A DNA stretch of 5,655 nt from Holophagaceae bacterium UBA692. GTDB taxonomy: Bacteria; Acidobacteriota; Holophagae; Holophagales; Holophagaceae. Below, piece by piece: positions 1 through 4,454 of the stretch; within the stretch, counting starts at the first letter, position 1; every line of letters begins with the position of its first letter. The stretch lies in contig DBMS01000127.1 of NCBI GenBank assembly GCA_002297665.1, positions 1,179 to 6,833 on the forward strand, read 5' to 3'. The notes beneath the pieces are model-generated. The model did no database searches and had not been told where the DNA came from. It worked only from the letters and a program-made list of their open reading frames with translations. Made by a program: the position numbers and the translations under genes.

Positions 1-31
1 CGAATCGTCCGATGCGCGCCGGGGAGAAGGT

Positions 32-217
32 TCACCGTTCCGGCGACCGGTCCCATGCGCTCAGCAGGTCCTCCCGCCGGTCGAGGCTCCAGTCCCGGCC
101 TGCGCTCGCGCTCGTCGCGGACGGTTCGTGGATGTTCAAGTCGTGCCACGTGATGAGCCAATGGAGTTCCATTTCGCTCAGGACGACGGGAATTCTCGGC
201 TTGGTGGTCTGTTGCAT
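32..217 (-). CDS. Possible small hypothetical protein (61 aa)
   Basis: I do not recognise this protein. The frame reads from an ATG at 217 to a TGA at 32-34 and gives 61 residues that are hydrophilic and rich in Trp, Asp and Arg, with no signal peptide, membrane segment or known motif. The codons are strongly G/C-biased at third positions, which is the main reason to consider it real. No convincing ribosome binding site precedes the ATG, and a run of seven C (232-238 on the plus strand) lies just upstream. The frame stays open further upstream to a TTG at 364. An ATG at 319 has a weak AGGGGA ahead of it and would give 95 residues, but the added part is Pro/Gly-rich and looks less like protein. 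If real, it is divergent from the deacylase gene at 457 and could share the AT-rich regulatory patch. A chance ORF in GC-rich DNA remains quite possible. Confidence 0.33.
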   Translation of the reverse strand: MQQTTKPRIPVVLSEMELHWLITWHDLNIHEPSATSASAGRDWSLDRREDLLSAWDRSPER

Positions 218-354
218 CAGCGCGCGGTCCAGGGGGGGCGGGTTTTGCGCCCGGCCGGGCATGCCCGCCGGGACGCTTTGAAGGAACATAACGCCGGCGT
301 GCCCGGAACCGGCCATCTTCCCCTGAACGGTCGAAAATGGGGGATGAACGGAAA

Positions 355-378
355 AATTCAACAATCATTCATTGAATT
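355..378. promoter_or_regulatory. Inverted repeat, candidate operator upstream of the deacylase gene
   Basis: AATTCAA (355-361) and TTGAATT (372-378) form a perfect 7-bp inverted repeat with a 10-base spacer. A second, smaller palindrome, ATTCA-T-TGAAT (367-377), is nested in the right half. The repeat sits in the only clearly AT-rich patch of the left 450 bases, about 80-100 bases before the deacylase start codon. That placement is compatible with a promoter-proximal regulator site. No well-formed -35/-10 pair could be assigned, so the operator role is an inference from symmetry and position only. Confidence 0.35.
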
Positions 379-443
379 GATCCGGAAACCACCTTGCGAA
401 GGCGCGCCGATGCCCGATGCTTCGGGTCCAACCTGCCGACGGC

Positions 444-451
444 AAAGGAGG
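444..451 (+). promoter_or_regulatory. Strong ribosome binding site for the deacylase gene
   Basis: AAAGGAGG lies five bases before the ATG at 457. It decides the start: the frame stays open upstream to 394, but no comparable site precedes any upstream start codon, and the family's N-terminus begins near this Met. Confidence 0.8.
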
Positions 452-456
452 GACCC

Positions 457-921
457 ATGCCTGTCGCCAAACTCAAGCACTTCCTCGATGACCACGAGGT
501 CTCCTACCTCTCCATCACCCACCCCAAGGCCTACACGGCCATGGACGTGGCGGAGTCCGCCCACGTCAAGGGCAAGGAGGTCGCCAAGACCGTGTTGGTC
601 AAGGTGGACGACCACCTGGCCATGGCGGTGCTCCCCGCCACCCGCCACGTGGACCTGGACCTGCTGCGCCGGGGCACCGGCGCGGTGAACCTGGACCTGG
701 CCAGGGAGCCCGAATTCCGGGGCGACTTCCCCGAATGCGAGCTGGGGGCCATGCCGCCTTTCGGCAACCTCTACCGCATGGACGTCTTCGTGGACCCGCG
801 CCTGGCGTCCAACGAGGAGATCGCCTTCAACGGCGGATCCCATACGGAACTGGTTCGCATGCGGTACCGGGACTTCGATCGCCTCGTTCACCCCAGGACG
901 CTGGCTCTCTCGGCGCCCTAG
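457..921 (+). CDS. YbaK/EbsC-family aminoacyl-tRNA deacylase
   Basis: This is a 154-residue, single-domain cytoplasmic protein of the YbaK/ProX editing superfamily. Such stand-alone proteins hydrolyse wrongly charged tRNAs (for example Cys- or Ala-tRNAPro) in trans and protect translation fidelity. Features that show the family are: THPKAYTA near residues 21-28; the GKEVAKTVLVK segment (39-49) with K44 as the likely conserved substrate-contacting lysine; a hydrophobic strand AMAVLPA (55-61); the GXXXP loop G97-A-M-P-P101 followed by PFGNLY; FVDPRL (111-116); and the closing FNGGSHTE (124-131) and MRYRDF (135-140) segments. The length matches the family. The ATG at 457 is chosen for its strong ribosome binding site. 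The gene converges on the histidine kinase and overlaps it by four bases at the stop codons. Which mischarged tRNA it edits cannot be told from sequence; the family assignment itself is secure. Confidence 0.92.
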   Translation: MPVAKLKHFLDDHEVSYLSITHPKAYTAMDVAESAHVKGKEVAKTVLVKVDDHLAMAVLPATRHVDLDLLRRGTGAVNLDLAREPEFRGDFPECELGAMPPFGNLYRMDVFVDPRLASNEEIAFNGGSHTELVRMRYRDFDRLVHPRTLALSAP

Positions 922-927
922 AGCGCC
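912..927. terminator. Hairpin across the two overlapping stop codons
   Basis: GGCGC (912-916) and GCGCC (923-927) can pair around a 6-base loop that contains the CTAG shared by both stop codons. The hairpin can form on both transcripts, so it could act as a bidirectional end signal between the convergent genes. The stem is only five pairs and there is no T-tract on either side. This makes it a weak candidate rather than a standard intrinsic terminator. Confidence 0.25.
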
Positions 928-2414
928 TGGAAGTGGATCCGGAACGCCAGGCCGCCCCCCGGCGCGGGCAGGACGTGGATGCCCGCGCCGTGGGACTGGA
1001 GCACCCCCAGGACGGAAGCGAGCCCCAGGCCCCGGCCCACGAAGTGCGTGGTGAAGAAGGGATCGAACATGCGGCTGAGGACCCCGGGATCCGGCCACGG
1101 CCCTTCATTGGCGATCTCCAGGCACACCGTCCACGCGCCTGCGGGACGTTCCGCGGCCCACAGGCCTTCGCCGCCGGCCGGGCCATCCTCCCCGCGGTCC
1201 ATGAACAGCCTGGCCCGCACCCGGCCCCCGGCCACGCCGGCGTCGTCCATGGCCTCCCAGGCGTTGGCCACGATGGCGTCCAGGGCCGCCTCCAGCCGCG
1301 CCGCGTCCGCCATGACGGGAGCCGCCATCTCCAGTTCCAGCACCGGGGCGCGGCCCCCGTGCCGGGCGCTGGAGGCCGGCGCCCAGCGCCGCAGCAGGTC
1401 CCCCAGTTCCAGCCGGGCCATCCTCACGATGCCCTGGCCGGAAAAGTCGTTCATCTTCCAGGAGAGGGCCACGGCGCGGTTGAGCACGGCCTTGGCGGTG
1501 GCGACGCCCTGGAGGACGTCCTCGGGGCTCCGGGCCTGCATGGCGATGATCTCCAGGCCGGCCGAGAGGCCCGCGAACAGGTTGTTGAAGTCGTGGGCGA
1601 TGCTCCCGGCCATCAGCACGAGGCTGTCCGCCTTGCGCGCCAGGGCCTCGGCATCCTGCGCCCGTTGGAGCGCCGTGATGTCGCGGGCGGCCATCAGCAC
1701 CTTGGGGCCTCCCTGCACGTCCACCAGGGTGCAGCTCAGGAGCATCCGGCGGACGTCGCCCCCGCGGCAACGGAGGTCCACCATGCTTTTGGTGCACACT
1801 CCGGTGGCGCGCAGTTCCTCGAGGATAGCCGCCCGGCTCCCGGGATCGATCCAGACGCCTCTTTCCGCCGGATCCCGCCCCGCCGCCTCCTCCAGGGAAA
1901 CGCCCGTCAGGGCGCTCCAGGCCGGGTTTACCAGGAGGATCTGGCCGCCGGGGAAGTCCGACAGGGTCACGGGGTCGGGCGTCTGGTCGAAGAGTTCCCG
2001 GAACAGCCCGGCGCTGTCCCTGGCTTCCTCCTCCGCTTCCCTCGTCTCCGTGATGTCCACGTGGTTGACCAGACATGCTGCCGGACCATCAAGGGGCGTC
2101 GCCGTCATGCGGAACCAGCGCCGGCGGTCCGGGGCGTCGCAGGTGTAGTCGAAGGAGCGGGAGCTCCCGCCCGCGAGGACATCCCGAAGTCCTTGGCGAA
2201 GTTCCACCTCCTCCAGGGGCACCGACGCCAGGTAGTCCGCCCCCACGTCCTCGTTCGCCCCACCGTTTGCCTGCGCGAAGGCCTTCCAGCTCCGGTTCAC
2301 CAGGAGGATCCGGCCCGCGGAATCCAGCACCGCGATGTTGGAAGGCATGGCGTCCAGAACCGCCTGCATGGCCGCCAATCCGGACCCGGTCACGCCCGGT
2401 TCTTCCTTCACCAT
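918..2414 (-). CDS. Soluble PAS-PAS sensor histidine kinase
   Basis: This 498-residue protein has no signal peptide or membrane segment, so it is probably a cytoplasmic sensor. A first PAS domain spans about residues 15-125; its NRSWKAFAQANG and FDYTCDAP..RRWFRM segments are typical of one PAS subgroup. A second PAS domain spans about 132-253 and ends in the usual DIT motif. A short helical linker leads to the dimerisation/phosphoacceptor domain with H-box AGSIAHDFNN, in which H274 is the likely phosphorylated histidine. The ATPase domain (about 335-498) has an N-box with N384 (VANAWEAM), an F-box FDPFFTT (450-456) and a G2 box GRGLGL (460-465). The G1 box, normally DxGxG, reads N436-E-G-P-W440 and is degenerate. 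There is no receiver domain and no response regulator nearby, so the output partner is unknown. GGGGAGG four bases before the ATG supports the start. It is divergent from the exported protein gene. Confidence 0.92.
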   Translation of the reverse strand: MVKEEPGVTGSGLAAMQAVLDAMPSNIAVLDSAGRILLVNRSWKAFAQANGGANEDVGADYLASVPLEEVELRQGLRDVLAGGSSRSFDYTCDAPDRRRWFRMTATPLDGPAACLVNHVDITETREAEEEARDSAGLFRELFDQTPDPVTLSDFPGGQILLVNPAWSALTGVSLEEAAGRDPAERGVWIDPGSRAAILEELRATGVCTKSMVDLRCRGGDVRRMLLSCTLVDVQGGPKVLMAARDITALQRAQDAEALARKADSLVLMAGSIAHDFNNLFAGLSAGLEIIAMQARSPEDVLQGVATAKAVLNRAVALSWKMNDFSGQGIVRMARLELGDLLRRWAPASSARHGGRAPVLELEMAAPVMADAARLEAALDAIVANAWEAMDDAGVAGGRVRARLFMDRGEDGPAGGEGLWAAERPAGAWTVCLEIANEGPWPDPGVLSRMFDPFFTTHFVGRGLGLASVLGVLQSHGAGIHVLPAPGGGLAFRIHFQAL

Positions 2415-2726
2415 GGTTCCTCCCCGGGCGCCGGACGCCGGCCCCCTCCTTTGAAAATTAGGCGTTTACCCACCTATTCCCATACGTAATACGACTTAGA
2501 TGGTCACCTTTCAAAAATCCGGCCCGGTCCTTGGAACAAGGTCACCTCCGGGTCATCCAATAGCCATACCGTAGACCTGCCCCATGGCGGGGGAGGTTTG
2601 TCCCAGGCCCCCTCGGCGCGCCCCGAGGCAGGCAGGCATCGTGCCGACCTTCCAAGGAGGTCCCTTCATCCAACCCCGGAGCCGGGGCGAGCTTCCATTC
2701 CCGGCTTCACGAACCTGGAGAAAGCC
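2415..2726. promoter_or_regulatory. Divergent intergenic region (kinase / exported protein)
   Basis: These 312 bases separate the two outward-facing start codons and should carry both promoters. The stretch 2451-2520 is clearly more AT-rich than its surroundings and is the best promoter candidate. On the plus strand a TTTACC (2465-2470) and a TAATAC (2487-2492) lie 16 bases apart, a weak sigma70-like pair. The octamer GGTCACCT occurs twice in the same orientation (2502-2509 and 2540-2547). Further right are a 6-bp hairpin (2611-2628) and a perfect AAGGAGGT (2654-2661) without a start codon at usable distance. No gene is seen here. Calling it regulatory rests on position and composition. Confidence 0.45.
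2611..2628 (+). other. Hairpin in the leader of the exported protein gene
   Basis: CCTCGG (2611-2616) and CCGAGG (2623-2628) form a perfect 6-bp stem with a CGCGCC loop, about 100 bases before the ATG at 2727. If transcription starts in the AT-rich patch near 2500, this hairpin lies in the 5' untranslated leader. No T-run follows, so it is not a normal terminator. A leader structure is a guess; such stems are also common by chance in GC-rich DNA. Confidence 0.25.
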
Positions 2727-3866
2727 ATGACACGGACAACCCTTACGAATTTCCTCCTGGCCGCCGCGGCGGTGGCCGCCATGCTGGTGGCCCCCGCCTG
2801 CGGCCGCACCGAAGGCGAGAAGCAGGTGAAGGACCTCTCCCAGAAGGCCGCCGAACTGGAGGACCTCAACCAGAAGGCCGGCGCCGCCAGCGCCGAGGAG
2901 AAGCGAAAGCTCGCCCAGGCGGGCGTCAACAACGTGGCGCCCAACCCCGACACCCTGGAGCTGACCCCCGACCAGAAGACGGCCCTGGAGGCCCGCATCA
3001 AGGTGGAGAAGAACAGCTCCTACCAGGCCCTGCTCCAGGAGGTGCTGGACAAGGACAAGGAGATCAAGGGCCTCAACCAGAAGATCGGACAGCTGCGGGC
3101 CGTCCTGCCCCGGCCGGAGGTCGCCAAGGCCGACGACACCCACTTCGACATGTCCATGCGCTACCTGCGCAAGCGGGGCGTGCCCGAGGAGAAGGCCAAG
3201 GAGCTGGTGGCCAAGGTCCTGACCGTGGACCAGCTGGCGCCGGGCTTCCACGTCTACCACTTCTACAGCAACGGCGTGTACGGGTCCTGGGTGGCCCAGG
3301 GCAAGGCGGACATGAGCCCCACGCAGCTGCAGGCCGAGCGGAAGGCGGCGATCGAGGGTGAGCGGGACCAGGCCCAGCAGCGCAGCCGGGAGCTCCAGGC
3401 CAGCATCGTGGACCTGACGGCCCAGCAGCAGAAGCTCACGGCCGACGTGGAGGGCCTTCGCGCGGAGAAGGAGAAGATGACCAAGGACCTCACGGTGCTC
3501 ACCGCCGCCAGCCAGGCCCAGCAGGCGCTCCTGAACTCCGTCCACTACCTGGTGGGCAAGCGCAAGGTGCTCGAGGATGAAGGCATCATCGTGGTGCCCG
3601 TGTTCTCCAAGGACCGCGCCGGCTCCAACTGGAACGACGAGGCCTTCACGAAGACCGCGGACCTGCGCTCCCAGGACACCATCACCATCAGCGCCGCCGA
3701 GGCGGGCCTGGAGCGGATCGGCAAGATCAACGTGGTTCCCGGCTCCCTGGTGAGGGACAAGCACTACACCCTGGCGTACAACCCCGACCACACCCAGGCC
3801 ACCGTCAAGCTGCTGGCCAAGGAGCGGTTCCGCAACGAGAAGGTGGCCTTCGCCGTCACGGACTGA
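2727..3866 (+). CDS. Exported coiled-coil protein, probable lipoprotein, unknown function
   Basis: This is a 379-residue protein with an N-terminal export signal: Arg at position 3, an Ala/Leu/Val-rich core (about 9-21) and VAPAC ending at C25. The cysteine suggests lipidation, but the -3 and -2 residues (A, P) are unusual for a lipobox, and A-P-A would also suit signal peptidase I. The mature part has a short helical segment (30-65), a helix (about 100-123), a middle domain (about 130-195) with a THFDMSMRYL...PGFHVYHFY pattern faintly like LysM, and a long heptad-rich coiled coil (about 200-265). The C-terminal region (about 270-379) starts NSVHYLVGKRKVLEDEGII. From memory this resembles the C-terminal part of Bacteroidota coiled-coil adhesin-like lipoproteins, but I could not check it. 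The start is set by GGAG six bases upstream and by the signal peptide; an in-frame extension to 2598 would bury that signal. It probably acts at the cell envelope. Confidence 0.82.
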   Translation: MTRTTLTNFLLAAAAVAAMLVAPACGRTEGEKQVKDLSQKAAELEDLNQKAGAASAEEKRKLAQAGVNNVAPNPDTLELTPDQKTALEARIKVEKNSSYQALLQEVLDKDKEIKGLNQKIGQLRAVLPRPEVAKADDTHFDMSMRYLRKRGVPEEKAKELVAKVLTVDQLAPGFHVYHFYSNGVYGSWVAQGKADMSPTQLQAERKAAIEGERDQAQQRSRELQASIVDLTAQQQKLTADVEGLRAEKEKMTKDLTVLTAASQAQQALLNSVHYLVGKRKVLEDEGIIVVPVFSKDRAGSNWNDEAFTKTADLRSQDTITISAAEAGLERIGKINVVPGSLVRDKHYTLAYNPDHTQATVKLLAKERFRNEKVAFAVTD

Positions 3867-3874
3867 AGGCTGGC

Positions 3875-3912
3875 GGGCCGGGTCAGGCCCTGGGGGCGGC
3901 TTGCGCCGCCTC
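3875..3912 (+). terminator. Two adjacent GC hairpins after the exported protein gene
   Basis: Nine bases past the stop codon, GGGCC (3875-3879) can pair with GGCCC (3886-3890). Right behind it, GGCGGC (3895-3900) pairs with GCCGCC (3905-3910) around a TTGC loop, extendable by a G-U and a G-C pair to 3893-3912. Neither is followed by a T-run. They overlap the end of the opposing biotin carrier gene. They may help end transcription between the convergent genes, but the call is weak. Confidence 0.28.
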
Positions 3913-4443
3913 GAGGGTCTCCAGGTTCTGCAGGGAGATCATGGGGGCGTGAATCTCGAGGTTCACGCCCTCCTCCACGTGCACCGCGGACACCCGGCTC
4001 GCGGTGGGCGCCGTGTACTCGTTCTGCATCTTCATGGCCTCGAGGATCAGCAGGGGCTGGCCCTCCTCCACCACGTCCCCGGGCTGCACGAGGAGCTTGA
4101 GCACCTTGCCGGGCATGAGGGCGATGATCGTCTTGGCCTCGCTGCGCTTGCTCCGGGCCATGGCCTCGGCCAGGAGGGTCTTGCGCGGATCCTGGAGCGT
4201 GAATTCGTAGGCCCCGTCGTACGTGGCGGCCCGGAAGCCGTGGAGGTCCGGATCGGGGTTGCGGATGCGGTCGATGTTCACGCCCACGCTCCGGCCTTCC
4301 ATGATGATGGAATAGCTGGAACGCTCCACCTTCACGATGTCCAGGGGCACTTCCTCCCCGTCCCAGGTCATGACGGTGGTGCCGCGGCGGCGGTAGATCT
4401 CTAGCTCGACGGTCTGGTCGGCGACGACGAGGGTTCGTTTCAT
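3883..4443 (-). CDS. Biotin carboxyl carrier protein of an acyl-CoA-carboxylase type enzyme
   Basis: This 186-residue protein carries covalently bound biotin between a biotin carboxylase and a carboxyltransferase. The C-terminal biotinyl domain (about 104-172) shows MPGKV (110-114), a PGDVVEEGQPLLILEAMKM run within 121-139, and K138 in EAMKM as the biotinylated lysine. The N-terminal half (about 1-90) is a small beta-rich domain ending in a DPR motif (residues 85-87). It resembles the N-terminal part of short carriers found with acyl-CoA carboxylases rather than the Pro/Ala-rich linker of AccB. The last part of the biotinyl fold is unusual: the expected VKEGDxVxxGxxL reads VEEGVNLEIHAPM, losing the second conserved glycine. 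A short Ala-rich tail follows. It lies nine bases after the carboxylase stop codon and is probably translationally coupled to it. The substrate (acetyl-, propionyl-, pyruvate or other) cannot be told. Confidence 0.9.
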   Translation of the reverse strand: MKRTLVVADQTVELEIYRRRGTTVMTWDGEEVPLDIVKVERSSYSIIMEGRSVGVNIDRIRNPDPDLHGFRAATYDGAYEFTLQDPRKTLLAEAMARSKRSEAKTIIALMPGKVLKLLVQPGDVVEEGQPLLILEAMKMQNEYTAPTASRVSAVHVEEGVNLEIHAPMISLQNLETLEAAQAAPRA

Positions 4444-4449
4444 GGTTTG

Positions 4450-4454
4450 ACCTC
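4450..4454 (-). promoter_or_regulatory. Ribosome binding site overlapping the upstream stop codon
   Basis: On the minus strand the carboxylase ends TGAGGTCAAACC followed by the carrier ATG. The GAGGT (4454-4450) overlaps the TGA and sits six bases from the ATG, which is good spacing. A ribosome ending on the carboxylase would cover the carrier's start site, so coupled translation and fixed stoichiometry are likely. Confidence 0.65.

Noticed and set aside
232..238. Seven-G run as a phase-variation tract
   Set aside because: It lies outside any gene that can be supported; a run of seven in GC-rich DNA is not enough by itself.
394..456. N-terminal extension of the deacylase by 21 residues
   Set aside because: The extension has no family similarity and no ribosome binding site, whereas AAAGGAGG sits five bases before the ATG at 457.
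358..1098. Minus-strand frame covering the deacylase gene (246 codons)
   Set aside because: It is the antisense shadow of a well-recognised YbaK-family gene and has no motif or start signal of its own.
735..2489. Long open frame on the plus strand opposite the histidine kinase (584 codons)
   Set aside because: It is antisense to a gene with clear PAS and kinase motifs; its translation is rich in Gly, Pro, Arg and His without any domain. Such frames are common opposite GC-rich genes.
2598..2726. N-terminal extension of the exported protein from a TTG at 2598
   Set aside because: It would place 43 polar, Pro/Arg-rich residues ahead of the signal peptide. The GGAGG there is only one base from the TTG, and the ATG at 2727 has a proper site.
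2553..3791. Long minus-strand frame opposite the exported protein (412 codons)
   Set aside because: The translation is a low-complexity Val/Leu/Gly/His mix. The opposite strand has a signal peptide, ribosome binding site and coiled coil.
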